Shown here: positions 1-9,152 of the stretch, piece after piece
Position numbering within the stretch: the stretch's first letter is position 1
Layout of the letters: each line of letters starts with the position of its first letter
NCBI RefSeq assembly: GCF_000526215.1
Contig: NZ_JAFQ01000004.1
Span: 1 to 64,000, forward strand
Direction of reading: 5' to 3'
From: Nocardia sp. BMG51109
GTDB taxonomy: Bacteria > Actinomycetota > Actinomycetes > Mycobacteriales > Mycobacteriaceae
DNA: 64,000 nucleotides
The notes under the pieces: model-generated
Seen by the model: only the letters and a program-made list of their open reading frames with translations
Databases searched by the model: none
Told to the model about the DNA's origin: nothing
Made by a program: the position numbers and the translations under genes

Positions 1-129
1 CGACTTCCCCGAACCGGACGGCCCGATGATGAAGACGAACTCGCCCTTGCCGATCTCGACGGAGACATTGTCCAGCGCCGGCCGTGTCGAGGTCGGGAAG
101 GACTTGGTGACGTTCCGCAGGGTGATCAC
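1..129 (-). CDS. ftsE: Cell division ATP-binding protein FtsE (N-terminal part only)
   Basis: The first 43 codons of an ABC ATPase are visible, running off the left edge. The GTG start is at 129. The peptide opens with [11 protein letters not shown] and reaches an intact Walker A (GPSGSGKS) at about residues 36-43. The short N-terminus before Walker A and the strand shared with prfB upstream fit FtsE, which pairs with FtsX in the divisome to activate cell-wall hydrolases. In mycolata prfB lies shortly upstream of ftsE-ftsX-smpB, and the same order is seen here. Another LolD-type ATPase cannot be excluded from the fragment alone, but the context favours FtsE. Confidence 0.85.
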   Translation of the reverse strand, partial: MITLRNVTKSFPTSTRPALDNVSVEIGKGEFVFIIGPSGSGKS

Positions 130-266
130 GAGCAGCCAGTGTAGCCAGCGGAGAAACAGCCATTCGCCGTCGCGTTTGCGACGTATCCGGAGGGGAAGGG
201 CGTACCCTCCGCAAACGCGGCAGTCAGACGCGGCACGCCCGGGAAATGCCCCCTGTCACATTCAGG

Positions 267-425
267 TCACCTGCCCGGCGACGTCGTCACGGCCGTCTGC
301 GAAATGGTATTCGACAGCGGTGCGAAGCCGGCGTGCTCGGCAGTACCCGGCTTGACGAACACGTACAACACGAACGTGGCCACCCACACGGCGAGCAGGA
401 TCGCCGTGGACTTACGCGGTTTCAC
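267..425 (-). CDS. Small single-pass membrane protein between mscS and ftsE
   Basis: This is a 52-residue reading frame with a GTG start at 425 that overlaps the 3' end of the mechanosensitive channel gene (stop at 412). The N-terminus is basic (MKPRKS) and is followed by one hydrophobic segment (about residues 7-24, TAILLAVWVATFVLYVFV) and a short polar tail. The overlap with the gene upstream and the positioned transmembrane segment argue that it is real. I do not recognise a family. A small membrane protein could work beside the channel or FtsEX, but that is only inferred from position. Confidence 0.5.
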   Translation of the reverse strand: MKPRKSTAILLAVWVATFVLYVFVKPGTAEHAGFAPLSNTISQTAVTTSPGR

Positions 426-1291
426 TCATACCCTCCCGGCGCAGTGCCGCGGCCACCCGTACGCGTAGTTCACGCCCCACCTCGAATTGTTTAACCGGGC
501 AAGGTTCGGGCAACCATTCTGATATTCATCTGGTCGACGGTCAGATCCTCCAGACCCCATCACCGTCGGCTCGTCCAGGCCCAGCAGCGATTTCAGCTTG
601 TGATCCTGGAACGCCCCTGGCGCCCACGGCGTGCAGGATCTCGTTGGACCTTGGTGATGTCGGCGGTGGCGGGCACCGGCACATCGATCGCGGCCCGCGC
701 CCAATCCTTCGACCAGGTTGGTGGACTTTCCACGATCTGGCCGTTGGGCCACCGTGATCACCTCCGCCGTCCACGTTACGCAGGGTGTGATGCGCAGCGT
801 GACGTCCTCGATCGTGCCCTCGCGCGGCGGTCGTCTGCCCGGTGACGGCGATGCTCCACCACATCACCGAACCCGTACTGCCGCTCGGTGATCAGGAAGA
901 ACCCGGCCAGCAGATCCTGCCACGATGCGCTGCGCGCCGAAACCGACGGCGGCACCGATCACCGGCGGCGGGCGCGACCAGGCCGCCGAGCGGGAAATCC
1001 GAAAGCGCTGCACGACGGCCAGGGCCACCATGAAGTAGGCGATCGACAGCAGCACCAGGGTGAGCACCTGCGCCCAGGCGTGCCGATGCTTGGCGCCTCC
1101 GAGCGCCACCAGGGAGTCCGCTTGCTGCGGAACCCGGCATCGATGCGGCGCGTGACCCGGTCCCGGGACGAACGTCGCGAGCCGGCTGAGCAGCACCGCG
1201 CCCACGATGAGCAGCACGATCTCCCAGCCGCTTGCCGCGCAGCCAGGTGGTGAGCTGGGTACCGGTGGCGGCGGCAAGTTCGGTCGGTCAT
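412..1291 (-). pseudogene. MscS-type mechanosensitive ion channel, reading frame broken by indels
   Basis: Pieces of one MscS-like protein are spread over three minus-strand frames. In order they give a hydrophobic segment (WEIVLLIVGAVLLSRLATF), a second (VLTLVLLSIAYFMVALAVV), the pore-lining stretch IGAAVGFGAQRIV and a beta-domain stretch around NVDGEVITV. MscS channels open under membrane tension to release osmolytes. The likely start is the ATG at 1291 and the stop TAA at 412-414. Several single-base indels break the frame. Because prfB next door is damaged in the same way, sequencing error is more likely than true gene loss. It lies between prfB and ftsE on the same strand. Confidence 0.7.
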
Positions 1292-1446
1292 CGGGCGGCC
1301 CTCCCGGCGTGGAAACCGAATACCCCGAACGCGATGCCCCGAGCCCTACCACCAAAATGCACGTCAGGACAGGCTACTACGGCGCGTGCACTGCCCGATA
1401 CGTCGTGATTGCGCCGTGATACGCAACGGCGGACGAATTCCCGCTA

Positions 1447-2581
1447 TTACTGTTCGGCGCCCTGCCGCATCCGCCAGCGGGATTCCTTCCTCGATGAAGG
1501 CTGTCGATTATCGCCGTCCAGTACGGCGCTCGGGTTGTTCACCTCGTAGTTGGTGCGCAGATCCTTCACCATCTGGTACGGGTGCAGCACGTACGAGCGC
1601 ATCTGGTTGCCCCACGAGGCGCCCTCGTTGGTCTTGAGCGCGTCCATCTGCGCGCGCTCCTCCAGCCGCTTGCGCTCCAGCAGCTTCGCCTGCAGCACCC
1701 GCATCGCCGAGATCTTGTTCTGCAGCTGCGATTTCTCGTTCTGGCAGGTGACCACGATGCCCGTGGGGACGTGCGTGATGCGGACGGCGGAGTCGGTGGT
1801 GTTGACGCTCTGCCCGCCGGGGCCCGACGAGCGGTAGACATCGACGCGGATATCGGACTCCGGCACGTCGATGTGGTCGGTGGTCTCTCCACCACCGGCA
1901 GCACCTCGACCTCGGCGAAGGACGTCTGGCGGCGGCCCTGGTTGTCGAACGGGCTGATCCGCACCAGCCGGTGCGTGCCCATCTCGACCGACAGGGTGCC
2001 GTAGGCGTAGGGCACCTTGACCGCGAAAGGTGGCGCTCTTGATGCCCGCCTCCTCGGCATAGGAGGTGTCGTACAGCCTCCACCGGGTACTTGTGCCGCT
2101 CGGCCCCAGCGGACGTACATGCGCGCATCAGCATCTGGGCCCAGTCGGCGGCGTTCCACGCCACCCGCGCCGGAACGGATGTTGACCAGCGCCTCGCGCT
2201 TGTCGTACTCGCCCGACAAGCAGGGGTACGCACCTCCATCGCCTCCACGTCGGCGTGCAGGGCGGAACGTTCGCGTCGGCCTCGGCCAGCGCAGCGGTGT
2301 GGGCCTCGCCCTCCTCGCCCCTCGGCCAGCTCGTAGAGCCACCGGAAGATCCTCCAGGCGCTTGGCGCAGCTCGGTGGCGCGGCGCAGCCTCGCTCTGCG
2401 AGTGCGACAGCTCGCTGGTGACCCGCTGTTGCGTGTTCCTGGTCGTTCCACAGCTCCGGATCGGCGGCCTGCTGTTCGAGCTCGTCGATCCGGCGGCGCA
2501 GCTCGTCGATATCGAGTACGACTCGACGGTCTTCAGCGTGTTGTCGAGTTCGGCGAGATCAGCGGAGACGTCAGGATGCAC
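1447..2581 (-). pseudogene. prfB: Peptide chain release factor 2 (RF2), frame interrupted by multiple small indels
   Basis: Segments in all three minus-strand frames join into a full RF2 of about 370 residues. The start MHPDVSADLAELDNTL is at 2581, the anticodon-side region contains [14 protein letters not shown], and the peptidyl-hydrolysis loop contains [16 protein letters not shown] with the GGQ motif. RF2 reads UAA and UGA stops and is essential, so a broken copy is implausible. At the 3' end three one-base insertions fall within about 20 codons (near GDGD-IDS-FIEEGI-RW), and a G is missing near codon 22. I infer base-calling errors. No CUU-UGA recoding site is seen at the usual programmed frameshift position. 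Confidence 0.85.
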
Positions 2582-2621
2582 GATGGGTCCAATCTACCGG
2601 TCTCGCTCTGCGCCGCCGAAA

Positions 2622-3536
2622 TTACGCCGAGGCCAGGGTGGATATCGTCGGCCGGGCGCGCGAGCACCGGTCAGGCCCGATACGGCCCGCAAGCCTCCCG
2701 GACGGCGGCCGATCAGGACCGTCCAGCGCGGCAGCGGTCCCGGCGTCGGCCGGGAGACCGACGAGAAATGTGCTGGTCGTCGTCGGCGGACAGGTCCAGC
2801 CGCCTCCGTAGGCGAAACGCCAACGATCCCGCCGTCCGGATGGTTCCATGCGCGCGATGCCGTTGGCGTCGGCGAAGCCGGAATCCGCTCCAGGCGGCCG
2901 GTGAACTCCGCACCGACGGTGACGGTCAGCTCGTCGATCAGCTCCGCGACGTTGCGAATCCGACCGATACGGGCCCTCCTTGAGATTCGCGACGGTCTTG
3001 TCGGCCCAGTGTTCCCAGTCCGGGTACGCGTCGCGGGCACCGCGATCGGTGAACAGGTAGCGCGGAATGCTGGCCGGCAACCCGCCGTCGAGCAGCCCGA
3101 TCGGACCCAGCCACCCGCACGTATCCGTCGGTGCAGGCCAGCACCTCGCCGAGGCGGTTGATCACGGCCGCGGGCGCCGGCGCGAGCTGGTCCAGCACGG
3201 CTCGTACGGCCGGGCGCACCTCCCGGTTCGGGGCGGCGCCGCCCAGGCAGTTGAAGCTCGGGTCGGCCCCCTTGACCAACCGGTACAGATGCACACGCTC
3301 GCTGGGCGGCATCCGCAGGGCATCGGCGAGCGCCGACACCACCGCGGTGGACGGGTGCCGGTCGCGCCCCTGTTCCAACCGGATCAGGTACTCGACGCTG
3401 ACGCCGGCGAGGATGGCCAATTCGGCGCGGCGCAGCCCCGGCGTGCGGCGGCGCGTGCCGGCCGGCAGCCCGACGGCGGCCGGGGTGACGGCCTCTCGCG
3501 GGTGCGCAGGAACAGGCCGAACTCGTTGTCGCTCAT
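2622..3536 (-). pseudogene. XRE-family regulator of the MmyB type, frame interrupted
   Basis: The ATG at 3536 begins MSDNEFGLFLRTRE. After a two-base anomaly the frame continues through a helix-turn-helix (ILAGVSVEYLIRLEQGRD) and then the MmyB-like ligand-binding domain, which can be followed in two further frames (PDWEHWADKTVANLKEG, then VAELIDELTVTVGAEFTGR). MmyB-type regulators bind small, often lipid-like, ligands. An intact relative lies at 52749-53597 and gives the expected length of about 280 residues. The C-terminus is uncertain because of at least four frame changes. The damage matches that in prfB and is probably sequence error. Confidence 0.65.
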
Positions 3537-3803
3537 GGCCGGGCGCCGTCGCTCACGGCCCGGGGCCCTCCGCAGGATGTCCGCAACCTACCGCACCTCG
3601 CTCGTCGTCCGGGTGCGCGGCAGGTTCCGCGGAGTACTACTCGGTTTCGCTCGCCACGCTCCCCCCTCGCTCGACGCTAGCAGCGCGGAGGCCGGGGAGG
3701 GTGTCCCTGCCACTACCACTCTCGCCGCGGGCTCCCTGACCGGCGCGGCGATCGGAAGAGTCGTAGCAAGCGATACGACAAACCGCATCCGAAGGAGCCA
3801 TGA

Positions 3804-4388
3804 ATGACCAGCACCCCGCGTCTCGCCGTGCTCATCGCCAGCGTCCGGAACGGACGGTTCGGTCCGGTGGTGGCGAACTGGTTCGCCGAACAGGCCCGCA
3901 AGCACGGCGAATTCGACGTCGACGTGATCGACCTCGCCGAGGCGGACCTGCCGCTCGCGCTGCCGGCCACCTCGCCGAGGATCGAGCCGAATCCGACGCG
4001 ACCGGCGGGCATGTCCGCCCTCACCCGCGGTCTCGAGCAGGCCGACGCGATCGTCGTCGTGACCCCCGACATCAATCGCAGCTACCCGGCGTCGCTGAAG
4101 TCCGCCATCGACTGGCATTTCACTCAGTGGGACCGCAAGACGATCGGTTTCGTCGGCTACAGCGGCATGAGCGGCGGTCTGTTCGCGATCGACCACCTCC
4201 GTGAGGTGTTCAACGAACTGAACGCGCACACGGTCCGCGAATACGTGTCCTTCCCCCGCTACTACCTGCTGTTCGACGCCGACGGCAAGCTCGCCGAACC
4301 GGCCGAACCGGAGGAGGCCGCCGCCGCGATGCTCGACCAGTTGCACTGGTGGGCAAGCGCATTGGCCGCGGCCCGGGTAGCCGACTGA
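3804..4388 (+). CDS. NADPH-dependent FMN reductase family protein
   Basis: This 194-residue flavodoxin-fold reductase uses NAD(P)H to reduce flavin or a small electron acceptor in the cytosol. The FMN phosphate loop is near the N-terminus (ASVRNGRFGPVVANWF), and NRSYPASLKSAIDW near residue 92 is the family's second flavin-contacting motif, followed by GYSGMSGG. The start at 3804 has an AAGGAG ribosome site six bases upstream; an ATG four bases earlier is out of frame. The length matches the family. The physiological substrate (quinone, chromate, nitro or azo compound) cannot be read from the sequence. Confidence 0.85.
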   Translation: MTSTPRLAVLIASVRNGRFGPVVANWFAEQARKHGEFDVDVIDLAEADLPLALPATSPRIEPNPTRPAGMSALTRGLEQADAIVVVTPDINRSYPASLKSAIDWHFTQWDRKTIGFVGYSGMSGGLFAIDHLREVFNELNAHTVREYVSFPRYYLLFDADGKLAEPAEPEEAAAAMLDQLHWWASALAAARVAD

Positions 4389-4586
4389 GGAGTGGCCGGC
4401 ATCCGTGCACGCCGCACCCCACAGGAGCGGTACACGGCCGTCACGATTACCGGCCGGATCGGATTCGGCAACGCGCTCGGCGGCCGGTGACCGCTCCGTC
4501 GGGCACGACAACCGCCGACGAACGCGCCGTCGCCGGTTGCGGTTTCGCGTGATGAGATGACAGTTCGCCGTCGACGAGGAGGCCGA

Positions 4587-5389
4587 ATGAACACCATCGC
4601 AGTGACCGGGAGCGCATCGGGGATCGGTGCGGCCGTGGCCGCGCAGCTCGAGCAGGACGGACATCGAGTGATCGGCGTGGACCTGCACGATGCCGAGGTA
4701 ACCGCCGACCTGGGCACCGCCGCGGGCCGGGCGCACGCCGTCACCGCGATCACCCGGCTCGCCGAGGGGCGGCTGGACGGTTTCCTGCCGTTCGCCGGTG
4801 TCGCGCCCACGGCCGGCCGCGCCGCCGGGCTGCTGGTGTCGGTCAACTACTTCGGGGCGATCGAGCTGTTGGAGGACCTGCGCCCGCTGCTGCGCGCGGC
4901 CGACGCCGCCTCGGTCGTGCTGGTGTCGTCGAATTCCACCACCACCCAACCGAATTGGCCGGTGGAGCTGGCCGACGCGTGCCTGGCCGGCGACGAGGAG
5001 CGCGCCCGCGGCCTGGCCGAATCGCTCGGCGATCTGGCCGCGCTGCACACCTACCCGGCCACCAAGGCGGCCCTGGCCTGGTACGCGCGCACCAAGTCGG
5101 CCGAGTACATCAAGGAGGGCATCCGGCTCAACGCCATCGCCCGGGCTATATCGACACCCCGATGACGCAGGAGGGCACGGAGAACGAGCTGATCCGCGAG
5201 GGGATGAAGGGCTACCTCGCCGCCACGCCGATCGGCCGCGCCGGGCGACCGGAGGAGATCGCGAATCTGGCGGCGTTCCTGGTGTCCGACAAGGCCACGT
5301 TCTTCGTCGGCTCGGTGGTGTTCTGCGACGGCGGTATCGACGCCTCCTTCCGGGGCAGGGACTGGCCCGCCGTCTGGCAGGTCGGGTAG
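4587..5389 (+). pseudogene. Short-chain dehydrogenase/reductase with one frameshift
   Basis: The protein begins MNTIAVTGSASGIGAAVA with the TGxxxGIG cofactor motif, has the catalytic YPATKAAL (YxxxK) around residue 155, and ends after [16 protein letters not shown] and the terminal [11 protein letters not shown] typical of SDRs. The frame breaks near 5145: expected [12 protein letters not shown] is split because one C is missing from a GCCCC run. Restoring one base joins the two halves into about 268 residues. A strong AGGAGG ribosome site precedes the ATG at 4587. SDRs oxidise or reduce alcohols and steroids with NAD(P)(H); the substrate is unknown. A homopolymer sequencing error is the simplest explanation. 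Confidence 0.8.
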
Positions 5390-5427
5390 GGGGCGGCGGT
5401 GCGGCGCGCACCGGTTACCGTTGCGGC

Positions 5428-6210
5428 GTGACCGACTCCGCGGACCTCGAACTCGCCCTGCGCCTGGCCGACGCGGCCGACGCGATCACCCGCGCCCGGT
5501 TCGGGGCGCTGGATCTGAAGGTCGACAGCAAGCCGGATCTGACGCCCGTCTCGGACGCGGATCTGGCGGTGGAGCGGGCGCTGCGCGCGGAACTCGAACG
5601 CGAGCGGCCGGGCGATGCGGTGCTGGGCGAGGAGTTCGGCGGCGAGGTCGAGTTCACCGGGCGGCAGTGGGTGCTCGACCCGATCGACGGCACCAAGAAC
5701 TTCGTGCGCGGGGTTCCGGTCTGGGCGTCGCTCATCGCGCTGCTCGAGGACGGGGTGCCGGTGGTCGGTGCGGTGAGCGCCCCGGCCTTGGCCCGGCGCT
5801 GGTGGGCCGCAACGGGTTCCGGCGCGTGGACCCGGTTCGAGCCGGAACCGCCGAAGCCGATCGCGGTCTCGGCGGTCCGCGAGATCGGGGCCGCGAGCTT
5901 GGCCATCTCCAGCCTGTCCGGCTGGCGCGATCTCGGCCTGCGCGACCGGCTCATCGACCTCACCGATGAGGTGTGGCGCACCAGGGGGTACGGCGACTTC
6001 TTCGGCTACTGCCTGCTCGCCGAGGGTGCGGTCGACATCGCCACCGAACCGGAGGTGTCGCTCTGGGACCTGGCGCCGCTGGACGTTCTGGTGCGCGAGG
6101 CGGGCGGGAGGTTCACGGCGCTCGACGGCAGTCCGGGGCCACACGGCGGTAGCGCAGTCGCCACGAATGGATTGCTGCACGACGAGGTTGTGGCGAAGCT
6201 GAGTCGCTGA
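5428..6210 (+). CDS. hisN: Histidinol-phosphatase (inositol monophosphatase family)
   Basis: A 260-residue member of the Mg2+-dependent inositol-monophosphatase fold. Metal-binding motifs are GEEFGGE (about 70-76), [12 protein letters not shown] (about 88-99) and [17 protein letters not shown] (about 211-227). In mycobacteria and relatives this paralogue is HisN, removing phosphate from L-histidinol phosphate in histidine synthesis, and it is commonly encoded near prfB as here. The GTG start at 5428 begins [16 protein letters not shown] general inositol phosphatase role is the alternative. Confidence 0.85.
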   Translation: MTDSADLELALRLADAADAITRARFGALDLKVDSKPDLTPVSDADLAVERALRAELERERPGDAVLGEEFGGEVEFTGRQWVLDPIDGTKNFVRGVPVWASLIALLEDGVPVVGAVSAPALARRWWAATGSGAWTRFEPEPPKPIAVSAVREIGAASLAISSLSGWRDLGLRDRLIDLTDEVWRTRGYGDFFGYCLLAEGAVDIATEPEVSLWDLAPLDVLVREAGGRFTALDGSPGPHGGSAVATNGLLHDEVVAKLSR

Positions 6211-6365
6211 AACCGGTTGCCGCGAGCCGTCTTCGAAGACCGAGCCGGAATTCTCCATACCCGGCATGCCCGACGCGGTCGTGCCGGCACCGTCGGGAGC
6301 TCACGCGGCGAGGCGGCATGGGTGTGCGGCGGCCGAAGCAACTCGAGGGCGCCCCATCGACCCGT

Positions 6366-6956
6366 TCAGTTCGTGAGATCACCGACGAGCACGGCGAGAT
6401 CCTTGTTTTCCCACACGATTTCGACGGAGAACCCCGCCTCGCACAACCAGCTCACCTGGTCGGCGGCGCTGCTGGGAGTGTCGTAGTCGCCGTCGATCGG
6501 CGTCACCGTGTCGGCAGCGTCGTCGGGAACGACCAAGTCTCCCAAGACGAACCGGCCCCCCGGCGTGAGTTCCCGGGCCACCCGGCCGAACAGGTCGGCC
6601 TTGCCCGCGCCGTCCAGGTGGTGCACCGCCAGCGCCGAGACGACGAGTTCGAACGGCCCTCCGGGCAACGGGTCCTGTAGTCGGCTCACGCGTAGCTCGG
6701 TATCCGCCGGCAGCACCGAGCGGGCATGGTCGAGCATCGGGGCGCTGGCGTCCACACCGACCAATGTCGCCCCCGGATGCGCCTGCAGCACGCCGCGCGC
6801 CGTCACCCCTGTACCCGTCCCCAGATCGAGGATCCGCCCGACTCGGCCGACCCCGATCGTCGCATCACAGACGGCCGCCTGTAACCGCACGTACGCCGGA
6901 ACCTCGGCGGCCATCAGCTCGTCGTAGGTATCGGGATCGAAATGAAACTGACCCAT
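6366..6956 (-). CDS. Class I SAM-dependent methyltransferase
   Basis: A 196-residue protein with the SAM-binding motif I ILDLGTGTG near residue 42, an acidic motif II (LVGVDAS) and a motif around FELVVSALAVHHLDG, typical of UbiE-like small methyltransferases. The start MGQFHFDPDTYDEL is common in this subgroup. It methylates an unidentified small molecule. It stands alone, convergent with hisN on its left and divergent from the regulator remnant at 7145. Confidence 0.8.
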   Translation of the reverse strand: MGQFHFDPDTYDELMAAEVPAYVRLQAAVCDATIGVGRVGRILDLGTGTGVTARGVLQAHPGATLVGVDASAPMLDHARSVLPADTELRVSRLQDPLPGGPFELVVSALAVHHLDGAGKADLFGRVARELTPGGRFVLGDLVVPDDAADTVTPIDGDYDTPSSAADQVSWLCEAGFSVEIVWENKDLAVLVGDLTN

Positions 6957-7062
6957 CGTCCGACACTATCGGCAGAGACCCTGCGGGTCGTATCAGCACC
7001 GGCCGTGCTCGCGTGGCGCTGTGGCGGAGATCGCCCTGTGTATGCTGCCGCTCGACGCATTT

Positions 7063-7099
7063 CTTACTCTGGAGTAAGATAGACTTACTCGAAAGTAGG
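7063..7099. promoter_or_regulatory. Paired operator-like palindromes upstream of the tetR remnant
   Basis: Two copies of one motif lie 21 bp apart. CTTACTCTGGAGTAAG (7063-7078) is a perfect inverted repeat with 7-base arms, and CTTACTCGAAAGTAGG (7084-7099) is an imperfect copy. Two-turn spacing is typical of TetR dimer pairs. They sit 46 bp upstream of a truncated tetR start, so they are probably its orphaned operator. Confidence 0.55.
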
Positions 7100-7144
7100 A
7101 AGCTGGGACCCCCGATCACCCCCCACCCGAGAAGACTGGTGATT

Positions 7145-7288
7145 ATGAGCACTCGAGACACCGCAACGAAGCGACGTCCGGATTCGGCCGTCGGGCTGAA
7201 CCCGCAGAAGCGCGACATCATGGGCGCTGCCATGCGGTCCCGCCCGATCCCTCGATCAGCGGAACATCCTGTGGCAGTGCGTCGCTGA
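7145..7288 (+). pseudogene. TetR-family regulator, only the first ~31 codons remain
   Basis: The ATG at 7145 starts MSTRDTATKRRPDSAVGL, then NPQKRDIMGAAMR, which is how many TetR regulators enter helix 1. After about 7234 similarity ends, and the frame runs through antisense sequence of the solute-binding protein gene to a stop at 7288. No helix-turn-helix or ligand domain is left. The breakpoint coincides with the point where the solute-binding protein gene, read from the other side, loses its C-terminal half, so a deletion or misjoin removed both. Confidence 0.5.
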
Positions 7289-8072
7289 TCGCGTCGAGCT
7301 GCCCGGACGAGAGGCTGCCGGTCCGCACCCCCGACTCCGGCACCACGCGGAACTCGATGCCGTCCAGGTACGCCTCACCCCGATGGCCGAACACCGCCGA
7401 GCCCCAGTCGTATCCGGCGCGCTTGGCCAGCGTCGCAGAACTGCCCTGCCGGTAGTCGGTGTACACGAACGGCCCGCTGCCGATGTCGTCACCGAGGCAG
7501 CGTTGCTCGGCCGGCTTCGCGGTGGTGGCCTCCGACAGTATGCCCAACTGCGGCGTCGACGATGCCTGCAGGAACTGCGCGTTGGGCTCGGCGAACCGCA
7601 CCTCGGCGGTGAGCGGATCGGGCACCGTGGTCCCGGTGTACCCGGCCAGATAGCTTGCCGCCAAAGGGGCCTTCGCCCCGGTGAGAGTGTTCACGACGGC
7701 GTCGAAGTTCTTCTGCACCGATGTCGCGGTGAGGGCGGTGCCGTCGCTGAAGGTGACTCCCGGATGCAGGTGGAAGGTGAACGTCCGGGCGTCCGGACTC
7801 ACCTCCCAGCGGTCGGCCAGCCAGGGCCGGATCTCGCCGGTCGCGGGATCCTGGTCGGTCAGCGAGTCGACGATCTGCCGGGTGACGTACAGGGTCTGGT
7901 TGGTACTGGACTGGGCCGGATCCGAGCAGGTCGGCGCCAGCGACAGGCCGTAGTGCACGGTGCCGCCGGGCCGCGGCGGGCCCGCGTCGCCACCGGCACC
8001 GGAGTCGACACCACAGCCCGCCAGCGCTACCGTCGCCGCGAGCGTAGTGATCAGGGCCGCAAGGGCTTTCAT
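7218..8072 (-). pseudogene. Peptide/nickel-type ABC substrate-binding lipoprotein, C-terminal half missing
   Basis: The 284 residues start with a lipoprotein signal (lipobox LAGC at about 18-21) and match the first half of SBP family 5 (DppA/OppA type): GGTVHYGLSLAPTCSDPA, PWLADRWEVSPDARTFTFHL, then HPGVTFSDGTALTA. Family members have about 500-550 residues; this one stops at 7218 just past SDALPQDVPLIEGSGG. The ATG overlaps the stop of the flavin oxidoreductase gene (ATGA), so it was the fifth gene of the SAM-riboswitch operon. The permease and ATPase genes expected downstream are absent. It is probably non-functional as it stands. Confidence 0.75.
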
Positions 8073-9148
8073 CGATGATCTCCCAAGACATCGGAGGTAT
8101 GGCGGTTCGCGCCGATCGGCCTGCTCGGAATGCGGCGGCGCAGCTCCGGCGCCACCTCGGACTGGAACAGCTCGAGGCTTTCGCGATGCTGCTTCTCGGT
8201 GAGACCATCGCTGTCGGCACTCATATGGATCACCTCGTGCCCCAGCGCCTCGTGGTAGAGCCCGACCTTGTCCAGCACCTGCTGCGGGCTGCCCACCAGC
8301 GCCGAGCTGCGCTCCACGAAATCTTCCAGCGTCTCGAAAACCGCCGGCGTGCCGAACTTCCGGGACACCGCCCGGCGCGCCTCGAAGATCGGGCGGTAGG
8401 CCGCGAGCGCATCCTGCGACTCCCGCGCCACGTAGAGTCCGGCGGTGCCCGCGCCGACCAGGGCCTCGGCCGGATCGTGCCCGTGGGCCGCCCAGCGCTC
8501 GCGATAGTGCGCGACCAGCTCCGCATAGGGCTCCACCGGGTAGGTCACATTCGCCGAGAACACCGGATCACCCTGCCGCGCGGCCAATTCCACGGAGTCC
8601 CGGCTGGTGGCACTGCCGTGCCAGATCCGCAGTCGCGGTTGCAGCGGCCGCGGCAGCGCCTTGGCGTCGGACAGCGGCGGCCGGAACCGGCCGGACCAGG
8701 TCACGCTCTCGCCCGCCCACAGCCGCCGGAACAGCTCGTACCCTTCGCGATTGCGATCCCATTGGTCCTCGGCCGTCACGTGGAACAGCCGTGCCTGCGC
8801 GGCGCCGTTGCCCTTACCGATGATCAGCTCCAGCCTGCCCTCGGACAGGTTGTCCAGCGTCGAGTAGTCCTCGAAGGCCCGCACCGGATCGAGCAGGCTC
8901 AGCGTGGTCACGCCGGTGAACAGGGCAATACGCGAGGTGAGGGCCGCGATATGGCTGAGCACCACCGGCGGCGCGGAGGACAGGAACGGATCCTCGTGCC
9001 GCTCACCCACGGCGAAGCCGTCGTAGCCCAGTTCCTCGGCCAGCCGGGCGCTGTCGACCACCCGGCGCAGCCGTTGCGCGGGAGATTCGGTGGCGCCCGT
9101 CACCGGGTCGGGTTGATGCGTAATCAGTGTCAGCAGCAGGAATTTCAT
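8069..9148 (-). CDS. LLM-class flavin-dependent oxidoreductase (luciferase-like)
   Basis: A 359-residue luciferase-like (beta/alpha)8 protein starting MKFLLLTLITHQPDP. It shows the family's ELGYDGFAVGERHEDPFLSS near residue 40, TLDNLSEGRLELIIGKGNG near 107 and RIWHGSATSRDSVELAA near 190. These enzymes use FMNH2 or F420 to oxidise sulfonates, alkanes or other small molecules. Its place in an operon behind a SAM riboswitch and between transporter genes suggests release of sulfur from an organosulfur compound; that is inference. A longer open frame upstream to 9250 lies inside the neighbouring gene and is not used. Confidence 0.85.
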   Translation of the reverse strand: MKFLLLTLITHQPDPVTGATESPAQRLRRVVDSARLAEELGYDGFAVGERHEDPFLSSAPPVVLSHIAALTSRIALFTGVTTLSLLDPVRAFEDYSTLDNLSEGRLELIIGKGNGAAQARLFHVTAEDQWDRNREGYELFRRLWAGESVTWSGRFRPPLSDAKALPRPLQPRLRIWHGSATSRDSVELAARQGDPVFSANVTYPVEPYAELVAHYRERWAAHGHDPAEALVGAGTAGLYVARESQDALAAYRPIFEARRAVSRKFGTPAVFETLEDFVERSSALVGSPQQVLDKVGLYHEALGHEVIHMSADSDGLTEKQHRESLELFQSEVAPELRRRIPSRPIGANRHTSDVLGDHR

Positions 9149-9152
9149 GGCG

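Noticed and set aside
2480..2581. Programmed +1 frameshift in prfB
   Set aside because: No CUU-UGA site is present near codon 25, and many other indels in the gene point to sequence error.
3588..5411. A 607-codon minus-strand open frame
   Set aside because: It lies antisense to the FMN reductase and SDR genes, is Arg/Gly-rich and shows no domain; it is a shadow of high-GC coding sequence.
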